The notes under the pieces were generated by a model that had not been told where the DNA came from, made no database searches, and was given only the letters and a program-made list of their open reading frames with translations. Source: Rhodospirillaceae bacterium (GTDB lineage: Bacteria; Pseudomonadota; Alphaproteobacteria; GCA-2746255). From it: DNA of 43,065 nt. Positions 32,401 to 41,607 of this stretch are shown here, piece by piece. Numbering within the stretch: position 1 is the stretch's first letter; every line of letters begins with the position of its first letter. Made by a program: the position numbers and the translations under genes. The stretch is taken from contig NVWO01000005.1 of assembly GCA_002746255.1 (NCBI GenBank), forward strand, positions 1 through 43,065. Direction: 5' to 3'.

Positions 32401-33810
32401 ATGATTGAAGTCATCGCCTACAAAGATCGCGCCGTGATGGTATTGGGACTTGGACGTTCCGGTCTTGCCACGGCGATTGCCCTGCGCAAGGGGGGCGCCG
32501 CCGTTCTTGTCTGGGACGACAACGCTGAAGCACGTGCGCTCGCCCTGCAGGAAGGCTTTCCCGTCACCGACCCGGACGCGATCAACTGGAAAAACGTCGA
32601 TGCCGTGATCCCCGGCCCCGGCATTCCGCTGACCCATCCCAAACCCCATCCGGTTATCTACAAGGCGCGCGCCGCGCGCTGCGACATTTTGGGCGACATC
32701 GAACTTTTGGCGCGCACGCAACCGGAAGCACGCTATGTCGGCATCACCGGCACGAACGGCAAATCGACGACGACGGCCCTGATCGGTCACCTGCTGAAAG
32801 AGGCCGGCTATCGGGTGGCCCTTGGCGGCAATCTTGGAACACCGGCGCTGGCCCTCCCCCCCCTGGGACCGGAAGGCATTTATGTGCTTGAGCTTTCCTC
32901 CTTCCAGATCGACCTCTGCCCCGCCCCCTTTCTTAAAATTGCCGTGCTTTTGAACATTACGCCGGACCATCTTGAACGCCACGGCGGCCTTGAAGGCTAT
33001 ATCGCGGTGAAACGGCGCATCTTCGACCTGCTTCGCAACGACGGCACGGCCATTGTTGGCATCGACGATTCCCACAGCCGGAAAATCCTGGACGCCATCA
33101 CCGGCAAGGTTGCACAGCTCATACCGATTTCGGCACACAGCAATCTCGACAAGGGCGTGAGCGCGCGCGCCGGCACGCTTACGGAACGGCTGGGCGAAGA
33201 CGTGCCGCCGGTCGATTTGCGCGGCCTGGCAGCGCTTCCCGGCGCCCATAACTGGCAAAACGCCGCCGCAGCCTGGGCAGCGGTCCGAACCCTTGGCGTG
33301 GCCCCCGCGCCTGCGGCAAAAGCCCTGGCAAGTTTCATCGGCCTGCCTCACCGTCAGGAGCCGGTCGCCATCGTAAACGGCGTCCAATATATGAACGACA
33401 GCAAGGCAACGAACGCGACCGCCGCAGCAACCGCGCTAACCTCCCATGACGCCATTTACTGGATTGTCGGCGGACGGCCAAAGGCAGACGGCATCGACGC
33501 ACTTGCCCCCTGCTTTCCGCGCATTCGCCACGCCTTCCTGATCGGCGAGGCCATGGACAGCTTCGCCAAAACCCTGGACAGCAACGTTCCCTTTACACGC
33601 TCTGGCGATCTGGCGACGGCCTTGCGCGACGCCCACAACATGGCCCAGGCCGCTGGCGAGAAAGGGGCGGTCGTGCTGCTTTCACCCGCCGCCGCCTCTT
33701 ACGACCAATGGAAAAATTTTGAGGAACGAGGGGACGCCTTTCGGGCCGCCGCCCTCGAACTTCCTGGCGCAAAAGCGATCCTGCCGACAAGTGGAGGCAT
33801 CGTTTCATGA
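32401..33810 (+). CDS. murD: UDP-MurNAc-L-alanine:D-glutamate ligase
   Basis: Mur ligase that adds D-glutamate to UDP-MurNAc-L-Ala. It has 469 residues. The N-terminal VMVLGLGRSGLATAIAL is a Rossmann-type uridine-binding motif. The P-loop is GTNGKSTTT, followed by LELSSFQID and NITPDHLERHGG, and the C-terminal domain has NDSKATNATA and VGGRPKADG. It overlaps ftsW by 4 bases. Confidence 0.97.
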   Translation: MIEVIAYKDRAVMVLGLGRSGLATAIALRKGGAAVLVWDDNAEARALALQEGFPVTDPDAINWKNVDAVIPGPGIPLTHPKPHPVIYKARAARCDILGDIELLARTQPEARYVGITGTNGKSTTTALIGHLLKEAGYRVALGGNLGTPALALPPLGPEGIYVLELSSFQIDLCPAPFLKIAVLLNITPDHLERHGGLEGYIAVKRRIFDLLRNDGTAIVGIDDSHSRKILDAITGKVAQLIPISAHSNLDKGVSARAGTLTERLGEDVPPVDLRGLAALPGAHNWQNAAAAWAAVRTLGVAPAPAAKALASFIGLPHRQEPVAIVNGVQYMNDSKATNATAAATALTSHDAIYWIVGGRPKADGIDALAPCFPRIRHAFLIGEAMDSFAKTLDSNVPFTRSGDLATALRDAHNMAQAAGEKGAVVLLSPAAASYDQWKNFEERGDAFRAAALELPGAKAILPTSGGIVS

Positions 33811-34931
33811 CAAGCTTTGCGCGCGCAGATACGAGCGTGTTAAGCCGCTGGTGGTGGACAGTGGACCGCTGGACGCTGGCGGCCATCGCGCTGTTGATAG
33901 GCATCGGCGTGCTTGTCGCATTGGCCGCAAGCCCATCGGTTGCCGAACGCATCGGCGTCGAGCCCCTTTATTTCGTCCGCCGCCATCTTATCTTCCTGCC
34001 ATTGGCGCTGGGCACGGTTTTCTTCGTCTCGCTGATGACGCCCAAAGATGCACGACGTCTGGCCATTTTCGTTTTTCTTGTTTCCATGATCCTGCTTGTG
34101 CTGGTCCTCTTTATCGGCACCGAGGTCAAAGGTGCCCGGCGATGGATCACGATCGCCGGATTTTCCCTGCAACCATCGGAATTCATCAAGCCAAGCTTTG
34201 CCGTGCTGGCCGCATGGATGTTTGCCGAACATCAAATGAACCATGAGTTTTCCGGGCGCAAAATTTCCATCGCACTTTGCGGAATCGTCCTTCTTCTTCT
34301 GCTTGCCCAGCCCGACATCGGCATGGCCATCGTCGTTCTCGTCACCTGGTGCACCCAGCTCTTCCTTTCCGGCCTGCCGCTGCTTTTGGCCGGCCTGCTT
34401 TTCCTGCTCGCCATCTCCGGATTGATCGGCGCCTATTTTGTCTTTCCCCATGTGGCGCTTCGCATCGACAGCTTCTTCGACCCAAGTTCCACCAGCGGCT
34501 ATCAGGTGTCGCGCGCCATGGAAGCGTTTGGAAATGGCGGCCTGTTTGGCCGCGGCCCGGGCGAAGGCCACATCAAGGAAACGATCCCCGATGCCCATGC
34601 GGATTTCGTCTTCGCCGTCATTGGCGAGGAGTTTGGCCTGTTCGCCTGCCTGCTGATTGTCAGCCTGTTCGCCTTCATCTTCCTGCGCGGCCTGAGCCGG
34701 ATGCTGCAGGAAGAGAGCCTGTTTCTTCTTCTTGCCGTCACCGGCCTGCTGACGCAATTTTCGCTTCAGGCGTTCATCAATTTGGCATCGACGCTTAACC
34801 TGATCCCAACGAAAGGCATGACCCTGCCCTTTATTTCCTACGGCGGGTCGTCGCTTGTCGCGCTGGCTTTCACGATGGGCCTTGTTCTTTCCTTCACCCG
34901 GCGGCACAGCCACTCCCGGGAGAAACTGTGA
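33807..34931 (+). CDS. ftsW: Septal peptidoglycan glycosyltransferase FtsW
   Basis: SEDS-family integral membrane protein that polymerises lipid II at the septum together with FtsI. It has 374 residues and about ten membrane segments. Family motifs include GARRWITIAGFSLQPSEFIK, the loop GYQVSRAMEAFGNGGLFGRG, PDAHADFVFAVIGEEFG with the catalytic Asp region, and the terminal PTKGMTLPFISYGGSS. It is translationally coupled to murD (ATGA) and to murG. Confidence 0.97.
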   Translation: MTSFARADTSVLSRWWWTVDRWTLAAIALLIGIGVLVALAASPSVAERIGVEPLYFVRRHLIFLPLALGTVFFVSLMTPKDARRLAIFVFLVSMILLVLVLFIGTEVKGARRWITIAGFSLQPSEFIKPSFAVLAAWMFAEHQMNHEFSGRKISIALCGIVLLLLLAQPDIGMAIVVLVTWCTQLFLSGLPLLLAGLLFLLAISGLIGAYFVFPHVALRIDSFFDPSSTSGYQVSRAMEAFGNGGLFGRGPGEGHIKETIPDAHADFVFAVIGEEFGLFACLLIVSLFAFIFLRGLSRMLQEESLFLLLAVTGLLTQFSLQAFINLASTLNLIPTKGMTLPFISYGGSSLVALAFTMGLVLSFTRRHSHSREKL

Positions 34932-36076
34932 TGGCAGAGGCGCGCAATCTTGTCCTGTTGACAACGGGCGGCACCGGCGGCCACGTCTTTCCCGCAGAAG
35001 CCCTTGCCGACGCGCTGACGCGCCGTGGTGTGCGGCTGGCGCTGGCAACGGACCGGCGCGGCCACGCCTATCCCGGCGCGCTGCGCAACCTCGAACGTCA
35101 CCAAATTCACGCCGCGCCCATGGCTGGGCGAAGCGTGGTGAAACTTTTCAAGGCCGGCTTTGAAATGGCGTGGGGGTATTTGCAGGCCCGCCGCCTGCTG
35201 CGCCGATTGCGGCCCCAGGCCGTCATCGGGTTCGGCAGCTATGCGTCGGTGCCCGTGATGCTGGCCGCAAGCCATCTGGGCGTGCCGACCATCCTCCATG
35301 AACAGAACGCCGTCATGGGCCGCGCCAATCGCCTGCTGGCACCACGCGTCACAACCATTGCCACGTCCTTTCCGATCACCCGCCATCTGCGGTCAATGGA
35401 CGAAGCAAAAATTCTTCTGACCGGCAACCCCGTGCGCGAGGCCTTCCATACGGTTTGCGAACGGCCCTACCCACCGCTTGGACTGGGCGACCCCTTCGTC
35501 GTGCTGATCCTTGGCGGCAGCCAGGGCACTCACGTCTTTGCCAACGTCGTGCCAAATGCCATGGCGGCGCTTGCCCCGGAAACACGGCGACGCCTTCGCA
35601 TCACCCAGCAATGCCGCCCGGAAGACCTTGAGGCCGTTGACGCAGAGTACAAGGCCCTTGGGATCAAGGCCGAAATTGCGTCCTTTTTCGATGACGTCCC
35701 GGAACGCTTCGCAAAGGCCCATCTGGTTATTTCCCGGGCGGGTGCCTCGACGGTTGCTGAACTGACCGCCGCGGGCAGACCCGCCATTCTGGTGCCTTAT
35801 CCCACCGCCACGGACGACCACCAGACGGCGAACGCCCACGCCCTGGAGGAGGCGGGCGGCGCCTGGCTGATGCCGGAACCCTTCTTCACGCCGGACGCCC
35901 TTGCCGCACGGATCACATCCTTCCTGGAACTGCCGGTGCTCCTCAACAAGGCGGCCACAAGCGCCCATGCCCTTCGCCGCGCTGACGCGGCAGAGCGGCT
36001 TGCCGAAGCCGTTTGCAAATGCCTGCCCAACACGAGTGGAACGCCGACCCATGCAACGCAAGGTGTGACGGCATGA
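34931..36076 (+). CDS. murG: UDP-GlcNAc:lipid I N-acetylglucosaminyltransferase MurG
   Basis: Peripheral membrane GT-B glycosyltransferase that converts lipid I to lipid II. It has 381 residues. The N-terminal glycine loop is TTGGTGGHVFPAEALA, then GFGSYASVPVMLAA and HEQNAVMGRANRLLA. The second domain has GGSQG and SRAGASTVAELTAAGRPAILVP, the UDP-GlcNAc site. ATG 34931 shares its first base with the ftsW stop codon; a GTG three bases earlier is also possible. It overlaps murC by 4 bases. Confidence 0.96.
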   Translation: MAEARNLVLLTTGGTGGHVFPAEALADALTRRGVRLALATDRRGHAYPGALRNLERHQIHAAPMAGRSVVKLFKAGFEMAWGYLQARRLLRRLRPQAVIGFGSYASVPVMLAASHLGVPTILHEQNAVMGRANRLLAPRVTTIATSFPITRHLRSMDEAKILLTGNPVREAFHTVCERPYPPLGLGDPFVVLILGGSQGTHVFANVVPNAMAALAPETRRRLRITQQCRPEDLEAVDAEYKALGIKAEIASFFDDVPERFAKAHLVISRAGASTVAELTAAGRPAILVPYPTATDDHQTANAHALEEAGGAWLMPEPFFTPDALAARITSFLELPVLLNKAATSAHALRRADAAERLAEAVCKCLPNTSGTPTHATQGVTA

Positions 36077-37503
36077 ACACCCTGACCCTTCCCACCGGCC
36101 CCATTCACTTCGTCGGCATCGGCGGCATCGGCATGAGCGGGATTGCGGAAATCCTCCACAACCTCGGCTATCGCGTACAGGGAAGCGATTTGAACGAAAA
36201 TGCGAACGTCCTTCGCTTGCGCAAGCTTGGCATTGCCGTCGCCATCGGACAGGCCGACAAGAATCTTGAGGGCGTCGAGGTCGTCGTTCTTTCCTCCGCT
36301 ATCAAGGAAAGCAACCCCGAAGTGATGGCGGCCAGAAAACGGCATATCCCAATCGTTCGCCGCGCCGAAATGCTGGCTGAGCTGATGCATCTTAAATCGG
36401 CGATCGCCGTTGGCGGCTCCCACGGGAAGACAACGACGACCTCCCTGATCGCCGCCCTTCTTGAGGCCGCCGACATGGACCCGACCGTCATCAATGGCGG
36501 CATCATCAACGCCTATGGCACGAACGCCCATCTTGGCGAAGGCGAATGGATGGTTGTCGAGGCGGATGAATCAGACGGCACCTTTATCAAATTGCCGGCC
36601 ACAATTGCCGTCGTCACAAACATCGATCGCGAGCATCTCGATTTCTACGGCTCCTTTGCCGAGCTAAAGAACGCCTTCGTGCAATTCGTCGAAAACATTC
36701 CGTTTTACGGCTTTTCGGTTCTCTGCATCGACGACCCGGAAGTTGCCGCCATGCTGCCGCGCATCTCGGACCGTCGGCTGGTGACCTATGGGGTCAGCCC
36801 CAAAGCGGAGATTCAGGGCCTTAATGTCCGCATCACGCCAACGGCAACCTATTTCGATGCCCGCATCAAGGGGCGCGGCGGCGATCCGGACACGGTCATC
36901 GAAGGCTTGCAACTGCCGATGCCGGGGCTGCACAACGTAAAAAATGCGCTAGCCATGGTCACCATCGCCCAGGAAATGCAAATTTCCGAGCCCGTCCTGC
37001 GCAAGGCGCTGGCCGAGTTTGGCGGCGTGCGACGGCGCTTTACCAACCTTGGCTGCGTGAACGGCATCACCATCATCGACGATTACGGGCACCACCCCGT
37101 TGAAATTGCTGCCGTGCTGAGCGGTGCCCGCGCCATCGCGACGGGCAAGGTCATCGCCGTCTTCCAGCCGCACCGTTACAGCCGGGTGCAAAGTCTTTTC
37201 GAGGATTTCTGCGCGGCCTTTGGCGACGCCGACACCGTCATCGTGTCCGACATCTATGGTGCGGGCGAAACGCCGATCAACGGCATCGACCGGGACGCCA
37301 TTCTCAAAGGCTTGCGCGCCCAGGGCCACGCAAACGCGTTGCCCCTTGAAAGGCCGGAAAGCCTTGCCAGACGCATTTACGACATCGCCGAAGAAGGCGA
37401 CTACGTCATCTGCCTGGGCGCCGGCGACATCACGGCCTGGGCCCAGGCGCTGCCGGACGCGCTGGCCCGAATTGAAGGAAAACCGCTGGAGGCTAGGCAA
37501 TGA
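36073..37503 (+). CDS. murC: UDP-MurNAc:L-alanine ligase
   Basis: First Mur ligase, joining L-alanine to UDP-MurNAc. It has 476 residues beginning MNTLTLPTGPIHFVGIGGIGMSGIAE, the MurC-type N-terminal uridine motif. The P-loop is GSHGKTTTTSL, followed by EADESDGTF and NIDREHLDFYGS, and the C-terminal domain has DDYGHHPVEIAA and FQPHRYSR. ATG 36073 overlaps the murG stop codon; a start 20 codons upstream would lie within murG without family support. It overlaps murB by 4 bases. Confidence 0.97.
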   Translation: MNTLTLPTGPIHFVGIGGIGMSGIAEILHNLGYRVQGSDLNENANVLRLRKLGIAVAIGQADKNLEGVEVVVLSSAIKESNPEVMAARKRHIPIVRRAEMLAELMHLKSAIAVGGSHGKTTTTSLIAALLEAADMDPTVINGGIINAYGTNAHLGEGEWMVVEADESDGTFIKLPATIAVVTNIDREHLDFYGSFAELKNAFVQFVENIPFYGFSVLCIDDPEVAAMLPRISDRRLVTYGVSPKAEIQGLNVRITPTATYFDARIKGRGGDPDTVIEGLQLPMPGLHNVKNALAMVTIAQEMQISEPVLRKALAEFGGVRRRFTNLGCVNGITIIDDYGHHPVEIAAVLSGARAIATGKVIAVFQPHRYSRVQSLFEDFCAAFGDADTVIVSDIYGAGETPINGIDRDAILKGLRAQGHANALPLERPESLARRIYDIAEEGDYVICLGAGDITAWAQALPDALARIEGKPLEARQ

Positions 37504-38474
37504 TAGCGGCGGATCGGAAAAACACCGAACGGCTTTGCGATCGCCTGCCCACCGTGCGCGGTAGCTATCAAAAGGCGGTGGCGCTGGGCGCCATGACCTG
37601 GTTCCGGGTCGGCGGCAAAGCGGAAATTCTGTTCCAGCCCGCCGATGTCGCGGACCTTGCCGATTTCCTGAAAGGAAAGCCCGCCGATATCGCTGTGACG
37701 GTGCTTGGGCTTGGTTCCAACCTTCTGGTTCGCGATGGCGGCATCGCCGGTGTCGTCATCCGGCTGGGCCGCGCCTTTGCCGATATCACGGTTGACGGCA
37801 CGACCCTTCACGCCGGGGCCGGGGCATTGGATCGCGCCATCGCCATGGCCAGCCGCGACGCCGGCCTCACCGGCCTTGAATTCCTGAGCGGCATTCCCGG
37901 CACCCTTGGCGGCAGCTTGCGCATGAACGCCGGTGCCTATCAGCACGAGATGAAAACCTGCGTCGAGACGGCCGAAGCGCTGGACCCAGACGGCGAACGC
38001 CACCCGCTTTCCCCAGACGATCTTGGCTTTACCTATCGCCAGTGCGCCGTGCCAGAAGACTGGATTTTTATCGGCGCGACTCTCAAGGGCGAAAAGGGCG
38101 ACCGCGAGGCCATCGCGCGGCGCATTGCCGAAATTGCCGACACCCGGGAGGAAACTCAGCCGATCCGCACACGCACCGGCGGCAGCACATTTGCCAACCC
38201 GCCCGGCGCAAAAGCCTGGGAGCTGATCGCCGCAGCCGGTTGCCGCGGCCTGAAGATTGGCGGCGCGATGGTGTCTGAAAAACATTGCAACTTCCTGATC
38301 AACACCGGCACGGCGAACGCCGCCGACATCGAAGCCCTCGGCGAAGAAATTCGCCGCCGTGTTTTTGCGAAAAGCGGCGTCTGGCTGGAATGGGAAATCC
38401 GCCGCGTCGGCAACCCCCTGCAAGGGGGCCCCCTGCAAGGGCAGCCCCAGGCCAAGTCCGGAGGCGCGCCATGA
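37500..38474 (+). CDS. murB: UDP-N-acetylenolpyruvoylglucosamine reductase
   Basis: FAD-dependent reductase that forms UDP-MurNAc with NADPH. It has 324 residues. FAD-binding features are TWFRVGGKAE, GLGSNLLVRDGGIAGVVI and SGIPGTLGGSLRMNAGAY; the proton-donor Ser lies in GGSTFANPPG. The C-terminal tail after the conserved domain carries a 15-base duplication (NPLQG, GPLQG) that lengthens the tail. Coupled by ATGA overlaps to murC and ddl. Confidence 0.96.
   Translation: MIAADRKNTERLCDRLPTVRGSYQKAVALGAMTWFRVGGKAEILFQPADVADLADFLKGKPADIAVTVLGLGSNLLVRDGGIAGVVIRLGRAFADITVDGTTLHAGAGALDRAIAMASRDAGLTGLEFLSGIPGTLGGSLRMNAGAYQHEMKTCVETAEALDPDGERHPLSPDDLGFTYRQCAVPEDWIFIGATLKGEKGDREAIARRIAEIADTREETQPIRTRTGGSTFANPPGAKAWELIAAAGCRGLKIGGAMVSEKHCNFLINTGTANAADIEALGEEIRRRVFAKSGVWLEWEIRRVGNPLQGGPLQGQPQAKSGGAP
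38414..38441. repeat. 15-base period duplication in the murB tail
   Basis: The 13-base sequence ccccctgcaaggg occurs at 38414-38426 and 38429-38441, giving NPLQG and GPLQG near the MurB C-terminus. Confidence 0.85.
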
Positions 38475-39397
38475 CGAAAAAGGCGAAAACAATCGCCGTC
38501 CTGATGGGCGGATGGTCCGCCGAACGCGACGTCTCCCTTGCAAGCGGCGCGGCCGTCGCCAACGCGCTGACCCAAAGCGGCTGCCGCGTCCAACGCATCG
38601 ACGTCACCCGCGACATGCGCGCCTTGCTCGACCAGCTCGACCCAAAGCCGGACGTTGTCTTTAACGCGCTCCATGGACGCTTTGGCGAGGACGGCGGCAT
38701 CCAGGGCCTTCTTGAAGGCCTCGGCCTGCCCTACACCCATTCCGGCGTTCTTGCCTCGGCCATCGCAATGGACAAGCCGATGACGCGGCGTCTGTTTGCC
38801 GAAGCCGGCATTCCCCATCCCGATGGCGGCGTCTTTCCCTGCAAGGCCGTGCAAGCGGCCCATCCGATGGAACCGCCCTATGTGCTGAAACCGCTCAACG
38901 AAGGCTCCAGCGTCGGCGTCCGCCTGGTCCTGGCAAAGGCAGACGCCCCCGGCTGTGGACCGGATTGGGCCTTTGGCAAGGACGTGCTGGTCGAACGTTA
39001 CATTCCCGGCCGTGAAATCTGTGTCGCCGTTATGGGGGACGCCGCCCTTGGTGCGATCGAGATCCGCCCCCGGGAAGGCTTTTACGATTACGCGGCAAAA
39101 TACACAGAAGACCGGGCCGAGCACGCCATGCCCGCACCCATCGCGCCCGAGGCCTATGAAGAAGCGCTGCAGCTTGGCCTGCGCGCCCATTGCGCCCTTG
39201 GCTGCAAAGGCGTGACCCGGGCCGATCTGCGTTACGACGACAGCCATGGCGAGCCTGGAAAATTCTACGTCCTTGAAGTCAACACCCAGCCCGGCCTGAC
39301 AACGCTTTCTCTCGTTCCAGAGATCGCCGCCCATGCCGGCATCGCATTCCCGGAACTCGTCACCTGGATGGTGGAGGACGCGCAATGCGAAAGCTGA
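38471..39397 (+). CDS. ddl: D-alanine:D-alanine ligase
   Basis: ATP-grasp enzyme that makes the D-Ala-D-Ala dipeptide used by MurF. It has 308 residues. The N-terminal IAVLMGGWSAERDVSLASG, NALHGRFGEDGGIQGLLE, SGVLASAIAMDKPMTRRLF, the loop LNEGSSVGV and the C-terminal LEVNTQPGLT metal-binding segment are all intact. ATG 38471 overlaps the murB stop codon. A start in the same frame far upstream at 38285 would be inside murB. It overlaps ftsQ by 13 bases. Confidence 0.97.
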   Translation: MTKKAKTIAVLMGGWSAERDVSLASGAAVANALTQSGCRVQRIDVTRDMRALLDQLDPKPDVVFNALHGRFGEDGGIQGLLEGLGLPYTHSGVLASAIAMDKPMTRRLFAEAGIPHPDGGVFPCKAVQAAHPMEPPYVLKPLNEGSSVGVRLVLAKADAPGCGPDWAFGKDVLVERYIPGREICVAVMGDAALGAIEIRPREGFYDYAAKYTEDRAEHAMPAPIAPEAYEEALQLGLRAHCALGCKGVTRADLRYDDSHGEPGKFYVLEVNTQPGLTTLSLVPEIAAHAGIAFPELVTWMVEDAQCES

Positions 39398-40242
39398 CCG
39401 CCAAATTCCTTCCGGGGAAGAAGAAAGCAGCACCGCGCAAACGCCGCCGGACGCGGCGACCCGACCGAAGGCGCACGCTGGGTCTTTTTCTCACCACCAT
39501 GCTTTTCGGCGTCCTGCTGGGTTTCGGCTGGGCCTGGTGGTCGGGATGGGCCATGACAGCGCGCGCCGAGCTTGCGTCCTGGGCCGTGGAAAAAAGCATT
39601 GCCAGCGGCCTTATCGTTCGGAAAATTGAAATCGAGGGCTACGCCGAGACGCGCCGAAAGACGATCCTAGACGCCCTTGGCGTGCAGGCCGGCGACCCGA
39701 TCCTCTCCCTTGACCCGGCCAAGGCGCAGGCCGCCCTTGAAGCCCTGCCCTGGGTGCAGACGGCCGCCGTCGAGCGGCATCTGCCGGATCGCATTCGCCT
39801 TCACCTGACCGAGCGCGAGCCCCTGGCCCTTTGGCAGAGCAACGGCAAGCTTGCGCTTATCGATGTGGAAGGCGTTGTCATCCAGCGCGGCAAGCTGGCG
39901 CGGTTCCGGACACTGCCGGTCGTGATTGGCGGTTCGGCACCGAAAAAGGCGCAGGCCTTGTTCGCAACGCTTGGGCGCGAACCCGAACTTGCCGCCCGGG
40001 TCGCCACCGCGACGCTGATCGGCCGGCGGCGATGGAATCTGCGCCTGAAAAACGGCGTCGAAATCTATCTGCCGGAAGAAGGCCTCGCTACCGCCTGGGC
40101 AACGCTTAGTGAATACGAACGCCTTGAAGGCATCACGCAACATAAGGTGACGGTGGTTGATCTTCGCCTTGAAGGGCGGCTTGTCGTCCGCATCCCACAA
40201 ATAAAGACAAAGCCGGGCCACCGGCCAGAACGCGAAACCTAA
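39385..40242 (+). CDS. ftsQ: Cell division protein FtsQ
   Basis: Bitopic divisome scaffold that binds FtsL and FtsB. It has 285 residues. A very basic cytoplasmic tail (KKKAAPRKRRRTRRPDRRR, residues 12-30) is followed by one membrane segment (about 32-53) and a POTRA domain (about 77-145, IVRKIEIEGYAETRRKTIL through IRLHLTEREPLALWQ). The beta domain includes LIDVEGVVIQRG. The start overlaps ddl by 13 bases. ftsA follows after 20 bases. Confidence 0.95.
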   Translation: MRKLTAKFLPGKKKAAPRKRRRTRRPDRRRTLGLFLTTMLFGVLLGFGWAWWSGWAMTARAELASWAVEKSIASGLIVRKIEIEGYAETRRKTILDALGVQAGDPILSLDPAKAQAALEALPWVQTAAVERHLPDRIRLHLTEREPLALWQSNGKLALIDVEGVVIQRGKLARFRTLPVVIGGSAPKKAQALFATLGREPELAARVATATLIGRRRWNLRLKNGVEIYLPEEGLATAWATLSEYERLEGITQHKVTVVDLRLEGRLVVRIPQIKTKPGHRPERET

Positions 40243-40262
40243 GAGCACCAGGAACGAATGCC

Positions 40263-41513
40263 ATGACACTCGCAAAAACACGAAACGGTCTGATCGCAGC
40301 GCTGGATATCGGCACGACGAAGATCTGCTGTTTTATCGCCGAGCACAAAGACGATGGCACCCTGAACGTGACCGGCATCGGCCATCAGCGGTCAAAAGGG
40401 CTGCGCGCCGGCGTCATCGTCAACATGGAAGCCGCCGAACAGGCCATCCTTGCCGCCATCACTTCGGCAGAGACGATGACGGGGGAAACCATCCGCGAGG
40501 TCATCGTCAACCTTTCCGGTGGCGCGCCGGGGTCAAAACTTGTCGATGTTGAGGTTCCCTTGAGCCGGGACGCCATCGGCGACAACGACATCCACCGGGC
40601 AATCGCGGAAGGGTTCCCCAACGACCTTCCGGAAGAACGCGCGCTTCTTCATACCATCCCGACCGGCTATCGCATTGATGGCAGCAATGGCATCGACGAC
40701 CCACGCGGGATGTTCGGCCACCGTCTCGGCGTAAAAATCAATCTGATTACCGCCATGGAAAGCGCCGTGCGCAACCTTTCTGTCTGCATCGAACGCTGCC
40801 ATCTTGATGTGCGCGTCATTGTCGAATCGGCCTTTGCCGCCGGCCTTGCGTCCCTTGTCGATGACGAAATGCAGCTTGGGGCGACGCTGATCGATATCGG
40901 CGGCGGCACCACCTCGATCGCCGTGTTTATGGAAGGCAACGTCTATTACACGAACAGCATCCCGATCGGCGGCCAGCATGTAACGAATGACATCGCGCGC
41001 GGACTTTCCACACCGATCACCCACGCCGAACGCATGAAAACGCTGTATGGCAGCGCGCTGACATCCCAGACGGACGACCGCGAACTAATCGACGTGCCTT
41101 CTGTCGGCGAAGACGAACGCGCCCGGGCCAATCACGTGCCGCGCTCCATGCTGACGGGGATCATCAAACCCCGCATGGAGGAAATCTTCGAGATGGTCCG
41201 CAACCGCCTTGAAACAAGCGGCTTTGACCGTCTTGCCGGCCGACGCGTCGTCCTGACCGGCGGCGCCAGCCAGCTTCAGGGAACCCGCGAACTGGCTGCC
41301 GACATCCTTGGCAAACAGGTGCGCCTGGGCCGACCGATCCGCATTCGCGGTCTTGCCGAAGCGACTGGCGGCCCCGCTTTCGCCACATGCGCAGGCTTGC
41401 TTGGCTACGCCCTTCGCGACACCCCCGACCCATCGGGCAAAATTATTTTTTCCCAATCGCGGCCAAGCGGCCGCACAGGCCGTATCGGCCAATGGCTACG
41501 TGAGAATTTTTAA
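40263..41513 (+). CDS. ftsA: Cell division protein FtsA
   Basis: Actin-like ATPase that tethers FtsZ to the inner membrane. It has 416 residues. Actin-fold motifs: phosphate 1 LIAALDIGTTKICCFIAE, phosphate 2 LIDIGGGTTSIAVF, and adenosine VVLTGGASQLQGTRELA. The C-terminus GRIGQWLRENF is the expected amphipathic membrane-targeting helix. ftsZ follows after a 94-base gap, the longest in the cluster, which may hold an additional promoter. Confidence 0.97.
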   Translation: MTLAKTRNGLIAALDIGTTKICCFIAEHKDDGTLNVTGIGHQRSKGLRAGVIVNMEAAEQAILAAITSAETMTGETIREVIVNLSGGAPGSKLVDVEVPLSRDAIGDNDIHRAIAEGFPNDLPEERALLHTIPTGYRIDGSNGIDDPRGMFGHRLGVKINLITAMESAVRNLSVCIERCHLDVRVIVESAFAAGLASLVDDEMQLGATLIDIGGGTTSIAVFMEGNVYYTNSIPIGGQHVTNDIARGLSTPITHAERMKTLYGSALTSQTDDRELIDVPSVGEDERARANHVPRSMLTGIIKPRMEEIFEMVRNRLETSGFDRLAGRRVVLTGGASQLQGTRELAADILGKQVRLGRPIRIRGLAEATGGPAFATCAGLLGYALRDTPDPSGKIIFSQSRPSGRTGRIGQWLRENF

Positions 41514-41607
41514 TCGGAGACAAGCAGTTGAAAAACCCGACCAACCAATCAAGAACCATCGGCAGGGGCCGAAAAATTAACGAAAACGGATCACCTTGGA
41601 GGCAATC

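Noticed and set aside
33840-35048. Minus-strand 402-codon frame opposite ftsW
   Set aside because: Lys/Gln/Asp-rich shadow of a membrane-protein gene; composition is the complement of hydrophobic codons.
38156-39433. Minus-strand 425-codon frame opposite murB and ddl
   Set aside because: Spans two well-conserved plus-strand genes and carries no recognisable domain.
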